From assembly GCA_022393335.1 (NCBI GenBank), contig JAJEKB010001194.1, positions 586,007 through 650,006 of the forward strand: a stretch of 64,000 nt of DNA, read 5' to 3'. The DNA comes from Macrotrachela quadricornifera. Taxonomy: Eukaryota > Rotifera > Eurotatoria > Philodinida > Philodinidae. Every line of letters begins with the position of its first letter. Position 1 is the first letter of the stretch. Position numbers and translations under genes: made by a program. This document shows positions 50,081 through 61,226 of this stretch, piece after piece. Below the pieces are notes generated by a model that was given only the letters and a program-made list of their open reading frames with translations, was not told where the DNA came from and ran no database searches.

Positions 50081-50824
50081 TTAGCGTCGTTGTGTGGTTG
50101 TCGTCGGTATAGTTTGTTCAGATAATGTTCGATCATCAAATGTTTCATTAAGTTCACCATATTTCGATATAACATGATGCGGATTTGTAACTTCTTTCAT
50201 TGTTTCAGTTTTTGGTTGTTTTAAACCAAGAAAAAATCCTAACAATGCAAGTATTGATATATTAAAAAATGCAATTATAGTTAATATATATGCCCATCGA
50301 ATTTGACATGTATCAAGATAAAAAACATTAACATTAGAACCACACACTGTTCGAATTGTATCATTATTAAAACCGGATGGATAAACAACGAGAGCAATAA
50401 GTAAGCAGATTGAACAAATAATTTGTATAAGTGCACAAATAAAATAAACTAAACGTGCACGTAAAAATAAGAATAGTATAAATAATGCAAGACATATAAG
50501 AATAAGTAGAGCGGAGAAACCAACAAAAAATGTTGCAACAATAAAAGGTACATTAAGAATTGTTCCAAAATTTGTCCATGTTCCTTGACAATCAAATTCA
50601 TTATCAGTTGCTAAACTTACACAATATGAATATAGACCAAAATGTCCAGCACGTGGACTTGATAGAGTATCACCAATCCATTGTGGTTGTACAAATACAA
50701 ATATATTAAGAATAGCAAAACAACCTGTAAGAAATATCCAAACAAGACTAATAATTCTGGATACCCATTTAAATGATGCAGTTTGTTTTGCTTGTGTAGT
50801 CTTCATCATATCAAATAGAAACAA
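50081..50824 (-). CDS. LHFPL3/4-like: LHFPL tetraspan subfamily protein
   Basis: A single exon of 247 aa. Four membrane segments: about 23-45 (ISLVWIFLTGCFAILNIFVF), about 92-118 (VPFIVATFFVGFSALLILIC), about 122-148 (LVYFICALIQIICSICLLIA) and about 178-205 (WAYILTIIAFFNISILALLG). Family marks: FVQPQWIGDTLSSPRAGHFG followed by LYSYC, a first extracellular loop with paired Cys and DFGT-like TWTNFGTI, and RTVCG...YLDTCQIRWAYIL in the second loop. LHFPL3/4/5 are auxiliary subunits, for example LHFPL4 for synaptic GABA-A receptors and LHFPL5 for hair-cell mechanotransduction. The cytosolic tail is Thr-rich. A second Met (residue 6 or 7) could also start the protein. No introns, unlike most neighbours. 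Confidence 0.9.
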   Translation of the reverse strand: MFLFDMMKTTQAKQTASFKWVSRIISLVWIFLTGCFAILNIFVFVQPQWIGDTLSSPRAGHFGLYSYCVSLATDNEFDCQGTWTNFGTILNVPFIVATFFVGFSALLILICLALFILFLFLRARLVYFICALIQIICSICLLIALVVYPSGFNNDTIRTVCGSNVNVFYLDTCQIRWAYILTIIAFFNISILALLGFFLGLKQPKTETMKEVTNPHHVISKYGELNETFDDRTLSEQTIPTTTTQRR

Positions 50825-53800
50825 TCAATATGTAAACTGTTTTTCTTTTGTTCGTTGTTTTACTATGTAGTTACTATGCAATTTGTCTTTGTTAATCCTT
50901 ACTTCTTCCTTCTGATTCATTGTCCTTCGCATCTCAATTTGCACATGCGTAGAATATCTGTATTTAAAGTTCGTCGTGTAACAAATAGAACAAATGACAA
51001 AGAGAATAACATAAATTTAATTCTCTTTTATTTGTTGTTTAGTAGATAATGACATTTTTAAAAATTCTTGAGTCGAAAAGTTCAAGGTTTTTTTTTGTAT
51101 TTTACTATTGAATTTAGAAAATAGAACGTAAGATAAAGGTTGAACATATTCATATTATTTGTTTGTTAATGATGACAAAACAAGTATAAGATATTCACTA
51201 AACTATTATTTTGTTTTATCTATGTAATTATATGTAAGGCTTAAATGTTCGTCAGAAAAATATTTGAACATAGTAAGAGTATTAAGTTTTACTTAATCTA
51301 TTTATATTATGTCTTTACATTCTAATTTTAATGTCAAATGAATGTTTTACCAATTCGTTTTTATTCAAAATACATCAGCACAGAACATATTTCTAATTTC
51401 ACGGAAATTTTTGACTAAATTAACAAATTGTTTCGTTTAAGTATGTTAATTGAATGCATGAACTTGGCCAAATATGAATGAAATAATAAAATGGTCCTTT
51501 CAGCATTGAATTATTATCATCAATAAGATATTTTTTTGTCAAAATGAAAAAAGCAGTGTAATTTAATTATAATATCATTGAATAATATTCACTTTTCCCA
51601 ACATTAAAATAATAAGTTCACTTCTATTTTTACAATATAAAATCCAAAATAAAGCTTCTCTTTAAAATATCTACTATCGTGCCAATTCATTGTGAAAAAT
51701 CTTATTTTTTATTTCTTGTATGTGATCGGTCAACACAACCCATTATATAAGAAAACAAGACTAATAAAAATAGTACTAACTCTAAAGCAAAACGTTTATA
51801 AAAAGAAGTGCTCCTCTTATCAGATTGTGCATATATCAGTCCAACTGAGGAATATAAGAGCGTTGCTAATCAGATAGCTGATTAGCAAGCACCTTATATA
51901 ATGCAATTGAAGAGGCGTAGTCATGACATGATAATTGAAGCATCTTTACTTATTCTATGAGCAATATCAAGGTAAAAGCAGGTTGACATGATGCAATTAC
52001 GCTGATATTATCTGAAGAATCGTCACATGTCAGAGTCGAAGTCAATCTTAAGTTTATTAATTTTATTTCGAAAAGAAAACTGTGTCCATAACGTTTCTGA
52101 TAAAGATATATACCATTTAAAGAATGTAATGTTCAACTCAAACAGTATATATTTATCTACCAAGTATAATAAATTTGCTGTGAACGCTTTTATTATCAAT
52201 GGAGCTTATCCAGATTAATAAAGCAGGGTAATAAAATATTTGATCATTGTATATAACTAAAAAAATATTCATTATTAAGAAAATGCATTTATATAATAAA
52301 TTAATTATGATAGCATATGTCAAATGTTTTCAATATGGTAATGATAATTAATTATGCAGTTTCTAATTGTAATGATCCAGTACACTATCACCATTTATTC
52401 TTTGTTGACAATTCTGATGATTACTTTGATTTGAGTAGTACGTAGGCTTATGTTTAAACAGAAGAAAGAGAGAGAATGAGTAAGAGATAAAGAATATAAA
52501 GATAACATATTAGTATGGTTCGAGAGAGAATAAATGACCATTACATATCAATATTCAGTTAAATATATTATAAAATATAACAAAAATGAAAAGCTTTACA
52601 TTACACTATATGAAGAAAATTAAGAAAATTTTGTTTTAAACATTAGTTGAGAGAAAGAATGTATTATCTATGATATTTTTTACCTTTATAATGTCTGTAA
52701 GAATCTATTACTGTTGTCGAAATAGGGACCAATATTATTTCTCCCAAATTCTATGAACCAAGAAACTAATTATCTCGCAAATGAATATCATCGATTATTA
52801 ATACTAAGAATATATTTAATTTATTTCATATCTTAAAATTTGTAGCAACTAATCATAGTCAAACAACGAATACATCAAGCATGTAGATATTTGAACGATA
52901 CTGATACTAGCAAATTTAAATCAGTCATAAAATATCCATGATATATTATAGATGAATGGCATTATGTTCAATATAGATTGAATTTTAAGATATTTTTTCT
53001 TTGATAGTAGTTTAACAATTACAGTAGTATGTGTTAAATTTGTTTCATCATAACATTGTCTCACAATACTCTGAATGTAGATAAATCGCTCACATATATT
53101 TGATATACATCATTCATATACAGATGAGCTAGAAGTATCTCAAAAATAAATTATATACTATAAAGATATATTGTATTATTCATCATAATAATTTTTTTCT
53201 AGATAAATTTCGTATTATTTTTTTAAAATAAATTCTTCTGTACAATACATAATGTCTTACTAATTTTACCTTTATTTTGTACAACATTCAAATTTCCAAT
53301 AATTTTTTCAAGTGTAATAATATTTTTTTTTAAGGATCACTTGTAAAAGTAAAAATTGAATCTTCTCAGTGTATGTCTATTATATTATAAGATATTATTT
53401 TTGAAAATTGATTTATATATAACCTATTTTCTTAATGTATGATGTCTTCAATCAATATTCCTCGATTTTAATTCATATAGACTAATCTAATACATATTGC
53501 TATTGTAATAATGATTCATCATTAGTTTGTTAACTTTTTATTATTATAAAAATATAAGAAATAGAAATGAATTGTCTTGCATACATTAATGGCTAATATA
53601 TCATTGAAATAATTTTTCATGTACAGTTCATTGAATCACATAGAGTCTGTCTAAACACTTTTTGATGCAATTTTCACTTTTTATTTGAAAAAATAAAAGT
53701 GAAGTGTTTCTTTTTCAGACAATTTCTCAATTGATGTTAAGTGATGTTTTATTAAAGAGGAAAAACAAGATATATATTCAAGTGATAGAAGCATGAAGGA

Positions 53801-54634
53801 ATAAACGTTTCAAATTGATGTTAGCTATAACTAATTAAAACATAATGTTACATTTCTATAATATGTAGAATAATGAGTTTATAGGAAATCTTAACGAATA
53901 TTTACTATAATAGTCATTTTTCTCATAGACTATTTTTTTTCTACTCCCTAATTAACTCGTTCTTAAAATCCAATACATATCTAAATACAAACAAAGTTTA
54001 GAAAATTGTTTTCTAGCTGTTATGCCAATTACATGGAACAATTTCAATATTTAAATTCATGCATCTCTATTTCATTTTAAAAAAATAGTTTTAAACTGTG
54101 AATTGTATAGAATATTATATTGTATTTAAATTTCATCATTATAATATATGAATTTTCTTTTACATTATTACAGCGACTTCTCCTATTCAGTTGAAACTTT
54201 GTTAGAATTTCAATTTTGCAAATTTTTTAATAGAATTGAAAAAGAAGAAACATGTAATAAAGTTTGATAGAGTTATATGACAATAGATTGTATTAAATAT
54301 ATGTATATTTACATATAAAACAAATAAACATAACAACTTATATTTCTTCTCTCTTTTCCGAATGATGCTGTGCAGTATTTGGTAACTAATAAACATACCT
54401 GCATTTGCATACAGATGCTGGTTGATTTTGCAGTAGTCGGCCACAAATTGTCTTTCCTTTCTTTTTCTCTCGCTCGTGCACTGTTTGCAGCTAGATGAAT
54501 TGAAATAAAATCTTATCCACACATCACAATAGCAAGTAGCCAGTTCTCTTTTAACAACAAGACACACACGCGTGTGTGCATAGTGACAAAAATATTTACG
54601 TATACAAAAGTGAAAGACCAACAGTCATTAACAA
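50825..54634. other. Long intergenic region
   Basis: About 3.8 kb of AT-rich DNA between LHFPL and the next plus-strand gene. No supported exon. A 139-codon minus ORF at 54,202-54,621 is Cys/Phe-rich without coding bias and is probably chance. A stable hairpin at about 51,842-51,909 is listed separately. Confidence 0.45.
51842..51909. repeat. Hairpin with an 11-bp perfect core
   Basis: TTGCTAATCAG (51863-51873) and CTGATTAGCAA (51878-51888) are perfect reverse complements around a 4-nt loop. The stem goes on imperfectly outward: ATATAAG on the left pairs with CTTATAT on the right, and CAA.TG with CA.TTG. The total stem is about 32 bp with internal mismatches. It could be a microRNA-like precursor or a tiny palindromic element. 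Confidence 0.5.
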
Positions 54635-55349
54635 ATGGCCGACTTAAATTCTATAAGAGCAATGCTCTATTCAAAAAATATTGATTCAAACAATATCAAG
54701 CCGTATACTGGTCTTCATATCAATCCAACTGGTAAGAAAAACAATAATTTCTATTTATTTTCTTCTCATTAACTTTTATTAAATAATCAGACAATCAAAT
54801 AAAATCTTTTCTTTCCTAGTTTTTATGAGTAAAATTAGATAACAATAATTTAATTTATGTCTGTTTAAAGGTGATTTGATTTTATCGACCCCATCACTTG
54901 AATCTTATCGAGTTAATAACGATCCACTATATCGATACGACGGAACTATGTCTGCTCGTCTTCCACAAGAAGTTGATTATCGTATTTTATCTTATGATTC
55001 ACTTGAAAATCGTCGTTATCAATCGCTTAGAATGAAACAACCAGTACCACGCTATGTAACACGTATTTTTCAAGAACGATGTAAAAACAAATATTATTTT
55101 ACTTCAATATATATATATGTATAGATATATATCGTTTTCCTTTTAGTTGGCTCTGTTGCTTCACCTCGTTCTGAACCTTCAAGAACAGTTCGTGTTCAAA
55201 CAGCACCTGGTTATCGATTACTCGTAGATCAAATTCCTAATCAAGATCAAACAATGGTTCCACAACGTTTCAATAAATTGAGTCCATTTGTTACAGATCA
55301 TGGAACTAATCCAAATGCTGATCCTGTCCTTCGACAATCTATGGCTTGA
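54635..55349 (+). CDS. Small uncharacterised protein
   Basis: Three phase-consistent exons (54635-54731, 54871-55080, 55147-55349) give 169 aa. The sequence is polar, with many Tyr, Arg and Pro residues and no signal peptide or membrane segment: MADLNSIRAMLYSKNI, KPYTGLHINPTGDLILSTP, LEYR-like VDYRILSYDSLENRRYQSLR, PVPRYVTRIFQERFGS, and a C-terminal VPQRFNKLSPFVTDHGTNP. The Pro/Tyr-rich extended style resembles small microtubule-associated or ciliary proteins, but I recognise no family and do not assign one. An ATATAT microsatellite lies in the second intron. Confidence 0.65.
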
Positions 55350-56109
55350 ATTCATTTTTTTGATGTTGCTATACATATATAAATATATAAATAAATCAGT
55401 AGACTTCTTTAAAGATTTGATGAAATTTTATTAAAATTCTTTTTTATTTTTAAATAAATAATGAGTTCTCTGGTATTTTTCTGAATTATCAACAGATGAC
55501 TATCAAAAGTAAATGTGATAGAATTGATTTAGAAACATTTTAGGCATGTATTAATATCAAATAGATGTATAGTCATACGAAGAATATCTCATAGATCTTT
55601 TATATATATCAGTTACTTATGGAATATAATAATAAAAGATATTTGTTATTGAGAATAAATATTTAATCATTGAATCTTTTAATAAGAGTTATTTGGACAT
55701 GAAAGCAATAAAAATTTCTCTACAAAAAATATGTTCCACCTTTAAATCTAAATTTTTTTTTTCATATTTTTATAACATCTATTCTTAAGTATCCTTTTAT
55801 TTCTCTTTAATTTGTTGGATTAGATAAATATTATCAATTTTGTTAAAGCTAAGTAAATATGACAAAGATCATATTGCACATTCTTTTATAACCTTAAGAA
55901 AAAGAATCTATTAAATGGAACAATACAACACCACATAATTATTTTTATTGTCATTAATAAAGGAGACTAAACTACCCTAGCGGAATAAATAAGAGAAAAG
56001 AAAAAAAGAATAACAATCATTGCACATATCGTTGACAGATAACATTCTCAACGAACTGTTTCATCATCATCATTCATAACAACACAAAAGTAAATGTAGA
56101 GAAAATCAT
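55350..56109. other. Convergent intergenic region
   Basis: 3' flanks of the small unknown gene (+) and PRDX4 (-). AT-rich with AATAAA-like polyadenylation signals on both strands. No gene. Confidence 0.45.
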
Positions 56110-57232
56110 TTAATTCTTTTTCGTTTCGTAATTTTTACTGAAATATTTCAGTTTTTCTTCTGGATTTGGAATAATAGTATCTGCTCCTGGACGCCAGCCA
56201 GCAGGACAAACTAAAATAAAAAATTTATTACAACTTAATACATGAAAATTCTTTACATCGCATTAATATTTACCTTCTCCATGTTTCTCAGTATATTGAA
56301 ATGCTTGAAGAAGTCGAAGTGTTTCATCAGTTGATCGACCAACTGGAAGATCATTCATTGTTATTTGACGAAGAATACCATGACCATCAATAATAAACAA
56401 TCCTCTAATTAACAAAATAAATAAATTAATAGAACAAAATGTTTTTTTTTGTTTCATTTAATACCTCAATGCATGACCTACATCTTGTAAATATACACCA
56501 TAATCTTTGGAAATTTGGTGTGTCAGATCTGATAAAAGTGGGATTTGAATCTTGCCCAAACCACCTTGTTCACGAGGTGTATTTATCCATGCTATTAGAA
56601 AAAGAACAAAAAATAATCTAAGAAATTTAAATCAACAAAAAAAAAATTAATTATACCTAAATGAGTAAATTGAGAATCGACAGAGATTGCAACAACTAAT
56701 AATGTAGAAAATATTATTTTACTATTAAAGAAAAAAAACACATGGATATACCTTCAGTATTAATATTTTTGAATTCTTGAATACGATCAGAAAAAGCAAT
56801 AATTTCAGTTGGACATACAAATGTGCTAAAATAGATAAAGTAACAATAGATAATGATAAATTGATTTTATCTATTTATTAAACTTACAAATCTAATGGAT
56901 AGAAGAGAAGTACAAGATATTTATTTTTAAAATCATTCAAACTAATTTCTTTAAATTCTCCATTGATAACAGAAATACCGTCGAAAAATGGTGCTGGTTT
57001 ACTGACTAAATAAAAGATACAAATGAATAGTATTGATCATCAAATAAACAAAAAAAAACTAACTTTGAGCTTTACTATATTGTAAACTAAGTGGTTCTCT
57101 AGTTGGACGGCTTTCACATGGATAAGCTCCATTGCTATCCAAGTGTTGAACACATACTGCTTCTTCCTTTTTACATAAAATTAATGGGCTCCAAAAAAAC
57201 AATAAAAATATAACCAAAATAGATGCCATCAT
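56110..57232 (-). CDS. PRDX4: Typical 2-Cys peroxiredoxin with signal peptide (PRDX4 type)
   Basis: Seven small exons (57232-57064, 57005-56888, 56825-56752, 56695-56657, 56591-56465, 56404-56274, 56210-56110), all in phase, give 252 aa. The N-terminus [20 protein letters not shown] is a signal peptide, and an extension with paired Cys ([10 protein letters not shown]...PCESRP) is as in PRDX4. The peroxidatic Cys is in FTFVCPTE and the resolving Cys in [24 protein letters not shown] and the YF motif (LKYFSK) make it a sensitive, hyperoxidisable type. PRDX4 reduces hydrogen peroxide in the ER and passes disulfides to protein disulfide isomerases. A TTTATTTCAG acceptor lies about 45 nt before the ATG, so the transcript may be trans-spliced or have a 5' UTR intron. 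Confidence 0.96.
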
Positions 57233-58490
57233 TCGGTGGTTTTAGTTAAAATAATAATATTTTTTTAAATATGAATCTGAAATAAAACAAAAGACTTAAT
57301 ATGAATCAGTAGAAAATCATCTTTCTGTAATCTGTTTCATAAAATATTATAGTAGAATATCTACCAAATATATGTACATCATTTAAAACTGAAGTCCATG
57401 AATAATTATAAGATTTTATTTTGACATATTATTTATATCAACAGGGATAGAATGATTTCCTCTATGAATAAATCGACATTTATTCTATTGAAAATCAGTT
57501 ACCCATGAATTAGATGCATATAACTATGCTCAAAATATTTTAAAAATAATTCATAATTTATATAATCTTGCTTCACATATAACTCATTTGGTTTGTAAAA
57601 GATTTATGTAATATAAAAAACTGCATAAAATAATTCTTTTCTTATTGCGAAGCATTGTATATATTAAAGACGATATTTGCAAAAAAAAGACATTTTTTAC
57701 AAAAAACTTGCTGTAAAATTTTTAAGAAGTTTCGAAATCCTAATGATCTATAAAGAATATTGAAGAGCTTTATTATCCTATTAATATCTCAATTAACTTT
57801 TAATACAAACATTTGAAATACATTCCAGCAGGTTTGTTGTATCACTTGATATGAAAAAAAAGTATATTTCATTCAACAAAAAAATGTTTTCCTCTACCTT
57901 TAGAATACTACATAACCCATTTATAATTGATGAGATTTCCAATAATTTCAAAAGGAATATTTTTTAATGTTGTTATCAGTGAAATTTTGTCGTAGCTTGT
58001 TTTTCAATATTTATGAATTTATTGTCTTAGTTTATACTATTTTAAACATGCCGTTATGGAGCAAATCTTTTTCGAAAAAGATTCAAGTTTGAGTAATAAA
58101 TAGTGACCGAGATGCAAAAAAAAACAAAACATGGAACCCTCCACTTTCTATGATCAAGTCGTTATCTATAGGCTAAAATGAAAAATTTTAACTGCTTAAA
58201 TTTTTCTTTCGAAGTATAATTTTTTCAGTAATCAGATACTTCCAATGTAGCTTTGTCAATTTCTAGTTGGTTAATTCAAAGAAACCATTTAGAAAGAAGG
58301 AAGAAATTTTATTTTCCGGTTTGATCTACATGACCAATCATCATCTAGCGCCACAATTCGTCAATAAAAGACGTTGAGAGTAGTTGTTCTATCCTATAAA
58401 TATCTCTTTCTCATTTTTTTCCGTCAAATATATATTGATGCTCTTTCTTTCTTACATAAGTGTTACGAATATTTTTTTTCTTACCTATTT
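57233..58490. other. Divergent intergenic region, PRDX4 / DRAP1
   Basis: About 1.26 kb of AT-rich DNA separating two divergent genes; must hold the promoters of PRDX4 and of the DRAP1-SYF2 run. No gene seen. Confidence 0.4.
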
Positions 58491-58492
58491 TC

Positions 58493-58494
58493 AG
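58493..58494 (+). other. Predicted trans-splice acceptor for DRAP1
   Basis: TACCTATTTTCAG ends 9 nt before the DRAP1 ATG; no upstream coding exon is visible. It may be a spliced-leader site or the end of a 5' UTR intron. Confidence 0.45.
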
Positions 58495-58503
58495 ATCTGA
58501 TCC

Positions 58504-59167
58504 ATGCCAAATCGTAAAAAGCCGAATACATTATTTTTGCCTGCTCGAATCAAGCGGCTAATGCAAAAGGATGAAGAAGTATGATATTTATTTCGAAATT
58601 TCTTTTTTAATGTAGAAATTTATTTTCATTTTTTAGGTAGGTAAACTTTCTGCAACAGTTCCGGTGATTGCAGCTCGTGCATTAGAACAATTTCTTGAAG
58701 AACTTATTACAAAAACAGCATCAATAACAATATCACTTCAAGCAAAAACTTTAACACCTGAACATATTCGACAACATATATGTGCTGATTCACGTCTTTC
58801 ATTTCTTCATGATTTAGCTAATCGAATGGCAACTGGACCAAATAATAGTGGTCGAACACTTTCAACATCTTCAACAATATCAACACCATCAACAACAGCA
58901 AATCGTCCATCATTTCAACAACAATTAAGTATACCGTATCAAGATCCATTACCATTACCATCAACAACATCGTCAAATCAAACAAATTTACTCTATATTA
59001 ATCAACAATTAAGTCGTACTTATTCAAATCAATATTATACAAAAGTAAAAACAAATAAACGAAGTTTTGATCTTGTCGATGAAGAACAACAAGATGAAGA
59101 AGAAGATGTTGATGATGATGATGATGATGAAGATGAAACATTCATGCCTAATCATACAGCCACATGA
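58504..59167 (+). CDS. DRAP1: Negative cofactor 2 alpha (DR1-associated protein 1)
   Basis: Two exons (58504-58578 and 58637-59167) give 201 aa. The N-terminal histone fold (about residues 10-90) matches NC2-alpha closely: FLPARIKRLMQKDEEVGKLS, VPVIAARALEQFLEELITK, AKTLTPEHIRQHI, FLHDLANRM. A Ser/Thr/Gln-rich linker follows, then a long acidic run of Asp/Glu near residues 180-195. NC2-alpha pairs with DR1 (NC2-beta) through histone folds, binds TBP on DNA and blocks TFIIA/TFIIB entry. It is the first gene of a plus-strand run with NUDCD1, INTS15 and SYF2, all nuclear or RNA-related. Confidence 0.93.
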
Positions 59168-59336
59168 ACAATTATAAAATAAAAATCTTTATTGTATAGC
59201 TTTTTTTCTTATTCTCTTCTCGTTGTTTGTGTTTTTTGTATTAGACCTTATTGTTTCATTTTTCGGTTCCTATGTGACGATAAGATACAATGTTACTCCG
59301 TCCAGGAAACTAAATTGATTTGTTCTTGACTTATTT

Positions 59337-59339
59337 CAG
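59337..59339 (+). other. Predicted trans-splice acceptor for NUDCD1
   Basis: GACTTATTTCAG, 36 nt before the NUDCD1 ATG, inside the 208-bp gap after DRAP1. No local donor or exon is apparent. Confidence 0.45.
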
Positions 59340-59375
59340 ATAATTCTACTTAGTAAAAAAGAAAAGAACAAAATC

Positions 59376-61170
59376 ATGTCGGAATGGCGTGAATTTCGTC
59401 CACAACAAAAATTACTTAATTCAAATTTTGATGGTTATCGTTTAACACTTGAACCACTTGCTCAATATACACTCAAATTTGATGATAATATTCATGTACA
59501 AAAAGATTTTGAACTTGATAATGATTTATATACATATAATGGTATTAAAGGATTTAAATCCTTAAATCAACTCTACATAAATTCATGGAAAAATAATAAT
59601 GATTTATATTTTTTTGATCAAATGCATTCAATACAACAAATAAATCTATCATTAAATGAATCTCTTTCACATTTACAACAACCAATATGTGTTTATCAAT
59701 TACCTAAAAATACTTTAAATGGATCAATGATTTTTATAACTGATTCACTTGTTTTATTGTGTGATGGTCGTTCAAAATTATTTATTTTAAATACTAATAC
59801 TTCAAAATGGAAATTGTTACATGACGAAGATTTAGATGAATTTTTAACATCACCTATACGATTATTACATTCTATTAGTCATGAAGGATATATACATGCA
59901 GTAATTGGTTTTATTGAAGCAGAATGTCAATTACTTTGGATTACATTTTCAATAGGATCATCTAACGAAATTAAATTGACAAGAAGACGAATATTAAATG
60001 GAAAAAAATGGCCAGATTTTGTAGCAATTGAATCGAATGGACAAGGAATATATATTGCTGCTGAAGGATTATATAAATTTAAATTTGATTCACTTATAGA
60101 AGTAAATAGTAAAAATTAAAGATTTAAACAATTTTAAAATAAGTTTTTTTTTATAGGTTAAACCAGAAGAAATTCCAAAACAATCGATAGTTGAAAAGAT
60201 AGAATCACCTCTACATTATATTTGGTCACAAACACATGGCACTATTGAAATAGAGATTGATACTAAGTCAACTGAATTTCAACAATGGTCAGTTAATATT
60301 GAATCAGATCATCTTAAATGTTCGATCAATGATATTGTATTAATTAATGCTAAACTTTTTGATAATGTCGATCCAAAAGAAAGTTCATATACAATTACAA
60401 AAGATAAAAGCAATCAATTAACAATAACTTTACATAAAACTAATATTGGATTATTTTGGAATGAAGTATTTCAAGAAGGACAAGCAATATCAGGTGAAAT
60501 TAAAATGATAAATATGCCTGAAACGATTAATACTGAAGATGATGATGATATTAAACAACCATATAATAGTCAACAACTTGAAGAATGTGATCAATATTCA
60601 AATGATAATGATGCATTTTTATTACGATTTGATGGTGATACACATCATATAACACATCAAGCATTAATTCATAATCAAATATTATTTACAAAATTAAATC
60701 CACCAATATTATGTATTCGACATGATGTAAGTAATTGATTCAAAATATTTTTTTAAAGTTATATATAATTAAGTTAATATTCTTAATTTCAGGTGGATGG
60801 ACTTATTTGGCAAATAAATTCTATATCATCTAATGATCAAGCACCATGGACTCATGAAGCAACATTAAATGCTTTTGGTTATGTTCAAGCATCTAAACAA
60901 AATCGTAAATTTATTTCTACTCCAAGTGATTATTCATATGCATTAATATCTGATATAAGTACACATTTATATCTTTATAAACAAAATTCTCCAACATCAA
61001 ATCTTCCCGGTTCGTCATTACGTAATCGAAAGACCGGTAAACTTGTTGAAACTATTGCAAAACAACATATGATATCATTTGAAAATCATGATGAAATTCT
61101 TGGTGTTATTACAACAAATGAACGAACATATATTTTGACTGATAATCATTTATTTATTATTACGATTTAA
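59376..61170 (+). CDS. NUDCD1: NudC domain-containing protein 1
   Basis: Three exons (59376-60101, 60157-60726, 60793-61170) give 557 aa, near the human 583. An N-terminal region rich in beta strands (MSEWREFRPQQKLLNSNFDG, SLVLLCDGRSKLFILNT) precedes a central CS/p23-like domain (about residues 255-345) with YIWSQTHGTIEIEID, INAKLFDNVD and ITLHKTNIGLFWNEVF. A C-terminal beta-rich part (LLRFDGDTHHITHQALIHN, IWQINSISS, ERTYILTDNHLFII) completes the family architecture. NUDCD1 is an HSP90 co-chaperone-like adaptor linked to DHX15 and the splicing machinery. The stop lies 56 bp before the INTS15 ATG. Confidence 0.92.
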
Positions 61171-61210
61171 AATATTTTGTTATTATTATCTTTTTGTTTT
61201 TTTTTTGTTT

Positions 61211-61213
61211 TAG
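61211..61213 (+). other. Predicted trans-splice acceptor for INTS15
   Basis: A T-rich tract ends in GTTTTAG 13 nt before the INTS15 ATG. The whole gap after the NUDCD1 stop is 56 bp, too short for a promoter and an upstream exon. Confidence 0.6.
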
Positions 61214-61226
61214 ATATTCTTTAATC

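Noticed and set aside
54202..54621. 139-codon minus-strand ORF
   Set aside because: Cys/Phe-rich with no family signal, no splice partners, and located directly upstream of a plus-strand gene.
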